Assembly (NCBI RefSeq): GCF_000151315.2
Contig: NW_011887299.1
Span: forward strand, 407,939-471,938
DNA from: Capsaspora owczarzaki ATCC 30864
Taxonomy: Eukaryota > Opisthokonta > Filasterea
Reading direction: 5' to 3'
DNA: 64,000 nt
Shown here: positions 15,271 to 25,221 of the stretch, in pieces
How the letters are laid out: each line of letters opens with the position of its first letter
How positions within the stretch are numbered: the first letter of the stretch is position 1
Notes under the pieces: model-generated
Databases searched by the model: none
Told to the model about the DNA's origin: nothing
Seen by the model: the letters and a program-made list of their open reading frames with translations, nothing else
Program-made: the position numbers and the translations under genes

Positions 15271-16006
15271 GAAAAAATTAAAAAAAAATTCCTTCAGTTT
15301 CCTTATTGAAACAAGCGTTCGTTTTTATGTGTTTTTGTTTGAGTCAGTTTTTGGTTGTTGACAAAATCTGAGAAAGTTTGACATTTTGCCAATAATGCAT
15401 CGATCACTGATGTTTTTATTCTTCACTCTACATCTGACAGGCAAGTGCACTCTGTGCAAGCAAAACATTATCAACAAGGGCACGTATGTCGAGGCGAGCG
15501 GATTGCGCTGGCACAAGCCGTGCTTTGTGTGCTCGGACTGCAAGGCCGATCTCACGCAGGACGGCTACTATGAGCTGAACAAGAAGCTCTACTGCAAGAC
15601 GCACTATGTCGAGCGCTCGTGCGACAAGTGCGCAACCTGCAACCAGCCGATTAGCGATCAGATTTTGACGGCGCTTGGTGGCCAGTACCACCCAGAGTGC
15701 TTCAAGTGCGTCGAATGCCAGTCTGGCCTGCACGGCAAGACCTACTTTGGCGAGGCGTTCAAGTCGTACTGCGAGCCTTGCTACCACAAGAAGTTTGCCC
15801 CAAAGTGCGCCGCATGCTCCAAGGACATTATTGCCGCTGGCGAGAACTCGTTCTGCGTTCGTGCGTTTGACAACCGTTACCACAGCGAGTGCTACAAGTG
15901 TGTCGTCTGCAGCGTTCCCTTCTCCAACGACGAAGGCAAGGGCGCCATTCAGCACAAGGGCCAGCTGTACTGCAAAACGCACTACCAGACAGTTTCAGAT
16001 TCGTAG
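14604..16006 (+). CDS. Mini-paxillin-like protein: LD motif plus three LIM domains
   Basis: Exon 1 (14604-14676) encodes MDEVDNLLSDLTSQM, which fits the paxillin LD motif (LDxLLxxL). After a 764-base intron, exon 2 (15441-16006) encodes three LIM zinc-finger pairs: CTLC...HKPCFVCSDC, CATC...HPECFKCVEC and CAAC...HSECYKCVVC. The total is 212 residues. Animal paxillin has several LD motifs and four LIM domains; leupaxin and Hic-5 are shorter relatives. A focal-adhesion scaffold role is inferred from this architecture. The intron contains a T run (15033-15055) and an A run (15230-15267); an alternative first exon there cannot be excluded. Confidence 0.9.
15230..15267 (+). repeat. Poly(A) run of 38 in LIM-gene intron
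   Basis: One of the longest A runs in the window, inside the intron of the LIM gene. No target-site duplication or element body is visible beside it, so it is not a retroposon tail on present evidence. Confidence 0.9.
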
Positions 16007-16221
16007 ATTCGTCCAAAGACGTGGAGGGTGTTTGTTGTACAAAATTGGCGTGCAAGGTTGAGATTGCTTTGGTTGCTCAATGTTTCTCGATAATGCAAAG
16101 CCATGAAACTGCAAAGTTTTCATTCGAGCTCATATATTTGGCATGGAACAATAACCGGTATTGACAAGTTCTCTATTCCACATGTTTTCGACCCACTCAA
16201 AAGCAATATCTAACAATTCGA

Positions 16222-19200
16222 CTAAGGTACGGGATCGCCAGCATCGAGACCAAGCAGAGCGCGCAAGTTTTGTCCGGCCGGGTTGTGCCCCTTCTTGTAC
16301 GCCTCGCGGTAGTAGCGGACTGCGGTGCGGCGGTCTTTTTTGACACCTTTTCCAGTCTCGAGACAGAGCGCATAGTTGAAGAGACACGTCCCAATCCCTC
16401 GATCTGCGCCGATGCGAAACAGCCGAGCGGCTTCGACAACGTCTCGCGGAACCGTTGACGCTCCGTTGAAAAACAAGACGCCCAAATTCGCCAGGGCCGG
16501 GCCGTGAAACTGCGCCGCAGACAGGCGATACAAACGCACAGCCTCGTGCAAATCCCAGAATGTGCCAATGCCAGTTTGGTGCAGGCGAGCAAGATTGCAC
16601 TGTGCGTTCGCATTGCCCTGGTTGGCCGCAAGCGTAAAGAGCCGAGCGCTCTCGGTCGGGTTGGGAGGGAGAACGCCTGCCACGCCCTCGCCGTGCAGTA
16701 CACCGAGATTGCATTGGGCATTGGCGTCCCCTTGCGCGGCAGCAATCGTGTAGTGTTTGATGGCCTCGCTCATGTTCTTCACAGTGCCCGTCCCCGTCTC
16801 GTACAAGTAGGCCAACTCGGTATGCGACAGATGGGCAACTTGGAGGAAGGTGTTGAACGCCAGCGTGGGGTCTCGCGGCACACCAAGGCCTTTGAGATGC
16901 AGAACGGCAAGATTGTAGGTGGCCATTGCGCAGCCGCCCTCGGATGCGCGCTTGAAGAGGCGCGCGCTCAAACGGGGGTCGAGAGGAACGCCAAACCCTT
17001 CGTTGTGCATGACGCCCACGCCGTTGATGGCGTCGACACAGCCCTCCGCAGCAGCCAAACGGTACAAGCGCATGGCTTGGTTGGCGTCCCTTGCGACACC
17101 GAGCCCGTGATAAAAGCAGCGTGCCAGGTGGAAGTGAATGAGCATAGAAGGACGAGCAGTGGGCGGGAGTACAGGCGGGAGGATTTGCAAATCTTCAGAA
17201 TCTGACAGGCCGTCTTCAAAGAGCGACGAGGACAAGACACGAGAAGTGGACGCCAGCTGCGGTGCAAACTGCACATGAGCAGTCGGGCGAGATCGCGTGG
17301 CACTGCTCAGTCGGTGTTGGTGGTGCGTGCAAGGCTGCAAAAACTGCGGGCAAGAGGTCATGTGGTAGGCAGGACTGCCGGTTTTGTTGAGCGAGCTCGG
17401 GAGAGCAGCACTGGCAGTGTCAGGATAGCTACTGGCAGGCGTAATGACACCAGACCAAGAAGCGCGCGATGCTTTTTGGGGAAACACGGCAGCGCTTGTT
17501 GCAACCACAGGCTCGGGCTGGACCAGGGAGGGAATGGCCGTGGCAAGCTGCTGCACACTCTCGCCAAAGAAGGTTTCGCTCAAGCGAGGCGGGGTCTCGC
17601 GCGTCGGGTCTTCGGGCGAGGAGGCGCGAGAGAAGATGGAGGGTGAAAGCAAGGGATCGGGCGATGTGGCGCGGCTCTCAATAGGGATGAAGGCTGAGGC
17701 TAAAAGCGACGAAGTTGGAGAAACCGCTTGCCTTCCAGTGGCCGGTGGAGCTGTGCTGGTGGTGGTGGTGGTGGTGGTGGTGGTCGCCGGAGCGCTGCCA
17801 GAGCTGGTCGTCGAACAGAACGCTGCACTGCTGTTGATGGAAGAGGACGAGCCCAGAAAGCTATTCGACAATCGCCTTCGGAAGGACGCGAAAAATGTTG
17901 TTGAAGGACTTTCGTCGCGCTGTCGAGGTGTGGTGTTTCCCGACGCGGAGCACGAGCCGGTTTGGGACGGTGCGCCAGATTTCGAGGACGCGGAGGCGTG
18001 AGCATCAATGACCGACAAGGCAATGCCGGCGAGGGACGAGTAGGACGCTCCAGCAGACACGCGCCGTTGCCCAGGGATGCGAGCAGCAGGCGAGGACATT
18101 GGATTGGGACTCGGCGAGGTTGGGCGCTTGATGGAGCCGACAGCCGACGTGCTCGACGCACGAGCTCGAATGGCCCGTTGCATGGTGTGTGGAATAGCAG
18201 ATGCCGGCCCTCCTACTGGCGCAGAAGGAGCAGTAGTTTGAGGCAAGACGTTCGAGTCGTGGAGGTGCAGCGTAAGATCAAGCGGCGATGAGGGTCGTTG
18301 CGATGCACCGACAGCTTCCGATCCGACTACTGCAGATTCGGGTAAACCCTGGGGGCGCACCGGAGACAACGGAGGTGAAGCAAGTGCTGCGGCTCCAATC
18401 ATTGTCGCATCAACATCAAAGCCGCCGCAATCGCACACGCAGCCACAGACGAACTGTGTTTTGTGCGCGGTTGTCGCAGCTGCTGCAGCAGAAGAAGACG
18501 AAGAAGACGAAGAAGGAGAAGCCGCATGTGGCTCTGGTGATATCAAGCAGGTGGCGGCTTGTGGCTGCGGGTCTGCGGGCGAGTTGAGCTGGTGGGCTTG
18601 AGCAAGTTGTGCAGCGGCCATTGCCAAGAGATTGGACGACGTTGGAGCCACCTGCTGCTGTGTTGCATTCTTTACCTTGCCCGCATCGGCCGAACAGAGC
18701 GTCGGGTGTAGATTGCTCACTTGGGACTTGTTGGACGCGACAGCACCCGAATTTACAGTTGCACTTGCGGTAACCAACTCGCGCTGGCAGGTAACATCAA
18801 TCGCACGATCGTCCGGAACAACGTGCGCACCGACTGCGACACATGCACGCTCGCTGAGCTTGAGAAGCCAGTCAAAGCATCCCGCCTGGTTGGCCTGCCG
18901 CTGCAGCTCGTCGGCCTTCTCGAGGTTCTTGGCCAAACCGCCGAGCTGGTTGCGGTAAAACCAGGCGAGCATGTAGAGCGCGGGTCCAAACTGCTTCTCG
19001 GCCGCCTTGGCATACAGCTCTGCAGCACGCTCGCGGTGCCGACACAGCAGCGCCTCGAGTGCCTGGGGTGTCGTCGCTGCGTGGGCTTTGGGCCGAGGAG
19101 CCTGAGCTTGAGCTTGAGCATGGTGGCTGCTGGTATCAACTCCGACAGCTGAAGCTGAATCATCCTGACCCGTGGTGGCTGTTGTTGGCCGGGCTGCTTC

Positions 19201-19752
19201 GCTGTCTGTTGCAGCTTCCCTGTCTGTTGATGCTACTGCTGCTGCTGCTGGTCTGTCTGCTGTCGAGGCAAGCGAGTGGCTGCTGGCGGCTGCGGTCGAC
19301 TGAGATTGCGCCGCAGAATCAACCACCCCAGCGCCGACGACCGCAACAGCACCAACGGTGCTCGACTGCGATGAGACGGTACTTGCTGCCGATGCATTTG
19401 CAGTCGATGCTGAAGCGGCCGTTGCGTCTAGAGTCGGCAGCAAGCGACGAGCAGCATCCGACGCGTCCACCACGTCCATGTTGCTGCGATGACTATTATC
19501 ACCCTCACCCTCGTCACCCTCATCGTCGTCGTCGTTGGCTGGGGACTGCTGGTGGTCGTAGAAGCTGAGCTCTTCGTAGAGCGCGAGCATGAAGAGCGCC
19601 TCGCCCGAGCCGTTCGCAGCGGCCTTCTGATAGAGCGGCAGCGCAGACGCGGGATTGCCCAGGTCAAAGTACCGACGGTGCGCCTCTTCCATCGCGTCTG
19701 CAGTCGACCGCCGCCGTCGCTTCAGCAGCGCACTCGACAGCGACCGCAGCAT
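16222..19752 (-). CDS. Sel1-repeat (TPR-like) protein
   Basis: Intronless frame of 1176 residues. Sel1-like repeats near residues 25-60 and about 235-285 carry the A-xx-LYxKAA and A-x-xxLAxxY pattern. A dense array of about eight follows near 885-1165, with units such as GDANAQCNLGVLHGEGVAG and FHGPALANLGVLFFNGAS. The roughly 600 residues between are Ser/Ala/Pro/Thr-rich with poly-Ser and poly-Thr. Sel1 repeats are protein-interaction solenoids found in ERAD adaptors, chitin-synthase regulators and signalling scaffolds. No signal peptide is visible, so a cytosolic scaffold is likelier than SEL1L. It converges with the LIM gene, with 215 bases between stops. Confidence 0.9.
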   Translation of the reverse strand: MLRSLSSALLKRRRRSTADAMEEAHRRYFDLGNPASALPLYQKAAANGSGEALFMLALYEELSFYDHQQSPANDDDDEGDEGEGDNSHRSNMDVVDASDAARRLLPTLDATAASASTANASAASTVSSQSSTVGAVAVVGAGVVDSAAQSQSTAAASSHSLASTADRPAAAAVASTDREAATDSEAARPTTATTGQDDSASAVGVDTSSHHAQAQAQAPRPKAHAATTPQALEALLCRHRERAAELYAKAAEKQFGPALYMLAWFYRNQLGGLAKNLEKADELQRQANQAGCFDWLLKLSERACVAVGAHVVPDDRAIDVTCQRELVTASATVNSGAVASNKSQVSNLHPTLCSADAGKVKNATQQQVAPTSSNLLAMAAAQLAQAHQLNSPADPQPQAATCLISPEPHAASPSSSSSSSSAAAAATTAHKTQFVCGCVCDCGGFDVDATMIGAAALASPPLSPVRPQGLPESAVVGSEAVGASQRPSSPLDLTLHLHDSNVLPQTTAPSAPVGGPASAIPHTMQRAIRARASSTSAVGSIKRPTSPSPNPMSSPAARIPGQRRVSAGASYSSLAGIALSVIDAHASASSKSGAPSQTGSCSASGNTTPRQRDESPSTTFFASFRRRLSNSFLGSSSSINSSAAFCSTTSSGSAPATTTTTTTTTSTAPPATGRQAVSPTSSLLASAFIPIESRATSPDPLLSPSIFSRASSPEDPTRETPPRLSETFFGESVQQLATAIPSLVQPEPVVATSAAVFPQKASRASWSGVITPASSYPDTASAALPSSLNKTGSPAYHMTSCPQFLQPCTHHQHRLSSATRSRPTAHVQFAPQLASTSRVLSSSLFEDGLSDSEDLQILPPVLPPTARPSMLIHFHLARCFYHGLGVARDANQAMRLYRLAAAEGCVDAINGVGVMHNEGFGVPLDPRLSARLFKRASEGGCAMATYNLAVLHLKGLGVPRDPTLAFNTFLQVAHLSHTELAYLYETGTGTVKNMSEAIKHYTIAAAQGDANAQCNLGVLHGEGVAGVLPPNPTESARLFTLAANQGNANAQCNLARLHQTGIGTFWDLHEAVRLYRLSAAQFHGPALANLGVLFFNGASTVPRDVVEAARLFRIGADRGIGTCLFNYALCLETGKGVKKDRRTAVRYYREAYKKGHNPAGQNLRALLGLDAGDPVP

Positions 19753-20153
<401 letters not shown>

Positions 20154-20506
20154 ATGGTGCTGCTGAAGGGCTTCCGGGTGCTGGTCAAGTCGAATGACCT
20201 GCGAAAACTCAAACCGCACACTTGCATTGTGAAACCGACGCTCTTGTTGGGGTTTTTGGGGCGACTCGGATTGTGTGTCGAAACCTTGACAATACTTCGA
20301 CTTCAACAGACCGAGCTGCTGAACACAACTGGAAGAGCAGAAGAAAGCAAACAGCAGAGATTGGGGCGACTCGGATTGTGTGTCGAAACCTTGACAATAC
20401 TTCGACTTCAACAGACCGAGCTGCTGAACACAACTGGAAGAGCAGAAGAAAGCAAACAGCAGAGAACAGAAGAAAGAAACTGAAAAAACGGTTGATTTTC
20501 TTCTTT

Positions 20507-20538
<32 letters not shown>

Positions 20539-23500
20539 TTTTGAAAATGTAAGAAAGGTATGTGTTTTTTTGAATGTCTGTCCATTGATGGTTCCATTTG
20601 GCCCAACAGCAGCAGCAGCAGGCAGCAGTGTTCTGTGGTGGGGGATGCTCATCAGCCAGAACCAGCAAGCCTGGCTTTATGTTCCTCCAATGTTGCTTGC
20701 GAAAAGACTTTGACCTCCTGCGTTTCGCTGCGCTGAAGGTCGGCATTAGATCTGGAAGCTGGACCTGGAAGCTTTGAATGAGCCCGCCTTTTTTTTTTNN
20801 NNNNNNNNNNNNNNNNNNNNNNNNNNNNNNNNNNNNNNNNNNNNNNNNNNNNNNNNNNNNNNNNNNNNNNNNNNNNNNNNNNNNNNNNNNNNNNNNNNTT
20901 TTCCATTCAAAGGAGCTGGAACTGGACTGGACTTGCCCCCTCCCCCCAACTGCTGCGGACTTGACTTGCGGCACAGAGTGTTGGAGGGATGACACGATTG
21001 GAACAACATTCAAGACTCGGTGCGGCGGCAATGCGAGAGAGAGAGAGAGAGAGAGCGAGATAGAAGAAGAAGAAGCCACCACAGTTCAGTGCCTTCCAAT
21101 GCGACCCTCACTCACTCACTCACACAATGCATCACTCACTCAATGTACCACTCAAATTGATGCTTCATGCTGCCTTGTTTGACTCTTCTTTGGCGGTGGT
21201 TGGTTGCCAGCGCCCGTCGATATCGAGCACATTCGCCAGGACAAGGAGTACGTCAAGAGCTACGACTGCTACGGCTGCATGGGTCTGATCACGCTATGCA
21301 ATGGTACGTCTCAAATTGATAGGACAAGTGGAAAAGATGGAGAAAAAACGACAACCTCGTTGTTTGGTCCGACAACACTAACTGCTCTCTCAACCTCGCT
21401 CTTCTCCCTCACAGACATCTTCCTCGTCCTCATCACCGAGTGCATGTCGGTGGGCAAGGTGCTGGATGCAGAAATCTTTCGCATTCGCAACGTCGAGTTT
21501 GTCCCCGTGGCGCGCGCGCAGTCCAAAAACCCCAGCGGGCAGTACGTCAACCCGACCGTGGCAGAGCTCGCCGTCATTAGCGAGTTGCTGCAAGAGCAGA
21601 TTGTTGAGACGCGCAAGCTCGTCACCGGCGGAAGCTTTTACTTTGCCTTTGGCTACGAGCTGTCCCTGTCGGCACAGCGCCAGAGCGCAGGCGACATGCC
21701 CGACGATCGCTTTGTGTGGAACCGTCACCTCCAACAACCCTTTGAACAGAACGGCATTGAAACCTATCCATGGTGCCTGTCCGTCACGCGCGGCTTTGTC
21801 GAATTCCGAACCGTGTATGCGGGTGCCGAGCAGATTCGCGTCGCCGTCATCTCGCGCCTGAGCTGCGAGCGTGCTGGCAAGCGCTTCCTCACCCGCGGCG
21901 TCGACGACGATGGCAACGTGGCCAACTTTGCCGAGACGGAGCAACTGCTCATCCGTGGCGACAAGATTCTCTCGCACATCCAGATCCGCGGCTCCGTGCC
22001 CGTCTTTTGGGAGCAGCCCGGCGTTCAGGTCGGCTCGCACAAGGTCCGCCTGTCGCGCGGCTTTGAGGCCACCGCGCCCGCGTTCTCCCGACACATTGAA
22101 CGGCAGCTCGACATTTACCAACGCATGTGGCTTGTCAACTTGCTCGGATCCAAAGAGGGCGAGAAGCTGCTCACCGACACGTACGAAAGCCACGTCCGCG
22201 CGCTCGAGTCTCATGACGGCTCCACTTCGCGTTGCCCGCTGATCTCGTTCGACTTCCACGCCATTTGCTACGACGGCAACGTTGCACGGCTCGGTCCGCT
22301 GCTCGAGACCATCCGCAGCGGTATCGAGGGCTATGGCTTTTTCGAGGCCAGCTTTGCCCAGCGCGGACCGGGCATTGTCTTTAACAATGTCGTGTCCACC
22401 CAGAGTGGTGTCGTTCGCACCAACTGCCTTGACTGTCTCGATCGCACGAACGTGCTGCAGGCCACCATTGCCATGCGCGTCCTCCAGCTCCAGCTCTCCC
22501 GCGTTGCACTCGACTCGTTGTGGTCGCGCTTTGACGATGCTGGTCGTGGATTGTGGATTAAGAATGGCGACGCCATTTCGCACTGCTATGCAGGCACCGG
22601 CGCGCTCAAGTCCGACATTGCCAAGACGGGCAAGCGCACGGCCATGGGCAAGATGCGCGATCTGCAAAAGTCCGTCTCCCGCGCAGTGCAAAACAACTTT
22701 TTGGACGGCTCCCAACAAGATGCCATCGACCTATTCCTGGGCAACCGCACGGATCGACTCTTGGCAGACGCCGGACACGGCACCGACCCGACCCAGCGCA
22801 AGCTGGTTGAAATGATGCGAGGCCGCGAGCACGAGTTTACGACGTACCAACGTGGTCGTGTTTTCTTGGGAACGTGGAATGTCAACGGCGGCAAACGTGC
22901 TGGCGAAGAGGCGCTCCACTCGTGGCTCATTGTTCCGCCCGGCGAGATGCCACCAGACGTCTACGCCGTCGGTTTCCAGGAAATTGTCGATCTCACAGCT
23001 GGCAACATTATGAATGCGGACGACTCGCACCGCACCGCGTGGGAAAAGGCCATCAAGGACACGATCAACTCGTCCGTCTTCCCGAACGGCCAGCCAGCTT
23101 CGTACGCGCTGGTCGTCTCGCAGCAGCTGGTCGGTGTGTGTCTTTGCATTTTTGTTCGCTCCGACTCGATCAGCCACGTACGCGACGTCGTCATCGGCAA
23201 GCACAAGACGGGCTTTGGCGGCTACGCCGGCAACAAGGGCGCGGTTGCCATTCGCTTCCGCATGTACTCGACCTCCATTTGCTTTGTGTGCGCCCACCTT
23301 GCTGCAGGCCAGTCGAACGTGACTGAGCGCAATTCGGATTATGCCGACATCATGTCGCGCATGTCGTTCGGCAAGGGCCGTGTCATCAACAACCACGACA
23401 TTGTCTTTTGGATTGGCGACTTCAACTATCGCATCGACCTGCCAAAAGAAGAGGTGGAAGGATGCGTCAAGAATGGCGATTTGGCCACCCTCTACGAGGC

Positions 23501-24764
23501 CGACCAGCTGCGCATTCAGCGCGAGAATGGCGCTGTCTTTGCGGGCTTTGTCGAGGCCCCCATCATCTTCGTTCCGACCTACAAGTACGATCTCTACAGC
23601 GACGTTTTCGACACGAGCGAGAAGGCCCGTGCTCCGGCGTGGTGCGATCGCGTCCTTTGGCGAGGCGAGAACGTCGACGTGCTCACCTACAACCGCGCAG
23701 AGCTGAAGAGCTCCGACCACCGTCCTGTCTATGCCACGTTCGATCTTACGCTCAAGCAGTTCAACGAGCAGGCCAAGAAGCGCTTGCGCACAGAGTTGCT
23801 CAAGACGATCGGTGTGACGGACGTGATTCTTGCAGTCTGGCCCATCGACCCTTCGTTGGGCGAGGAGGACGTTGCTGCCCTGTTTGCCCCGTACGGTAAC
23901 ATTATTGCCGCGCAAGTAACAGACTCTGTGGCGTATGTCTCGTTCAGCGATCCTGACGCTGCCCAGCGTGCGTTGGCGGTCGATCGTCAAACCATTGCTG
24001 GACGAGAAGTCCGTGTGGCGTTCAAGTCGTCGCATGTCGCCAGCAAGCACCGCCCCGCCAAATCTGACGCCGTCGTGGGCTCGTCCTCATCGCGAAATTC
24101 GCTCACCTCGACCATGTCGAGAGAATCGGCCCTGCTGGCCTTTGACGATGACATGGACGATGCCTCCCATGATTACCTTCAGATTACCGATCTTAACAAG
24201 GAAGCCGACAGTCCTCAGCCTGGCGATGAGCCTGGTCTTGCAACGCAAGGAGCACACTCGGACTTGGCCAGCTTCTCGCAGAGCTCTGCGCAAGCGCGCC
24301 CTTCCAGCGGCTCGGCTCGCCCCACGCCCGTCGTGCCTGCCCGCCCGGCCTCTCAAGCCTCTGGAGCCGCTCCGCCTGCGCGCCCCGCTCCTCCAAAGCG
24401 TCCTCCGGCTCCCACTGCCGCTTCCTCGACGAGTGCTGCACCTGCCGCTGCTCATGCTGCTGCTGCTGCTGCTGCTGCTGCTCCGCCAAAGCGCCCTCAG
24501 CCAGCCATGCCTCCTCGGCCACAATCAGTAGCGTCGACCGCTGCTGCTCCGCAGTCCTACCAGGCGCCCGCACCTGCTGCTGCTGCTTCCTTGATTGACT
24601 GGGACTCTGAAGTTGTGGCTCCCCACGTCCCGGCCGCTGAGCCTGCGGTGCCCGCTTTGTCAAACAGCTTTGCTGCCATGCAACTGCCCCAGTCCCAAGC
24701 CCAACCCCAAGGCTGGGCTTCCCTCGGGCTTGACAACTTTGCGCCAAATGCCAATCAATCGTAA
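20154..24764 (+). CDS. Synaptojanin-type inositol polyphosphate phosphatase
   Basis: Phosphoinositide phosphatase that strips PI(4,5)P2 during clathrin-vesicle uncoating. Exon 1 starts at 20154 and encodes MVLLKGFRVLVKS...HTCIV, matching the synaptojanin N-terminus (KGFRIYHK...SLIVE). A following exon of about 20-25 residues is not seen and may lie in or near the gap at 20799-20898. Then come 21211-21303 and 21415-24764. The Sac1 domain has the CX5R site in NCLDCLDRTN. The 5-phosphatase domain starts at GTWNVNGG (22872) and has WIGDFNYR and PAWCDRVLW. An RRM-like DUF1866 segment lies at 23820-24030. A Pro-rich tail (PPARPAPPKRPPAP) could bind SH3 domains. The 21304-21414 intron is 111 bases with no stop, so retention would insert 37 residues. 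Confidence 0.92.
20256..20465 (+). repeat. Perfect 105-bp tandem duplication
   Basis: Copy 1 is 20256-20360 and copy 2 is 20361-20465; read base by base they are identical. The unit length is a multiple of three. It lies in the first intron of synaptojanin, as modelled here, just after exon 1. Confidence 0.93.
20799..20898. other. Assembly gap of 100 N
   Basis: Exactly 100 undetermined bases flanked by T runs, within the 5' intron region of synaptojanin. The missing second coding exon may be here. Confidence 0.97.
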
Positions 24765-24911
24765 CTGAGATGATTTCGGTCTGCTTGTTACCAGACCTAT
24801 GAGAACCTTAAAGAGACCTCAGATGAGACTTGGCGTGTTGTTGCTGATGCCCGGATGGCGTAATTAATTGATTGAGAGGATGTTTTGTGTGATTGTGTGT
24901 GTTTGTGTGTG

Positions 24912-24946
<35 letters not shown>

Positions 24947-25221
24947 GGTGCCTGTTTGATCTGGATTGGAAATGCAACTATCGTTTCGGCTGGATCTTGT
25001 CAAACCTCGGGTGTTGCTGCCTTTTTTTTTTCTTTTTTGAAACAAAATGATGAACGATACAGGATATGTGCAGGTACAACAACAAGCAACGATGGACTGA
25101 AGAAAAAACCAGGAAAAAAAAGAGGCGAACAATACAAAAATCGAGCGACCAGCAACACAAAGAGAGAAACCAGACTTTGAAAAAAAAAAAACAACCTTCC
25201 AATATACTCTGCGACTAACGC
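24765..25221. other. 3' intergenic between synaptojanin and RING gene
   Basis: Convergent 3' region of 457 bases. It holds a (GT)n tract at 24892-24949 and short homopolymer runs. No gene seen. Confidence 0.6.
24892..24949 (+). repeat. (GT)n microsatellite
   Basis: Interrupted GT dinucleotide tract in the 3' region of synaptojanin. Confidence 0.93.

Noticed and set aside
21390-24050. Two long minus-strand frames (442 and 439 codons) opposite synaptojanin
   Set aside because: They mirror the GC-biased third positions of a clearly conserved plus-strand gene and resemble no family.
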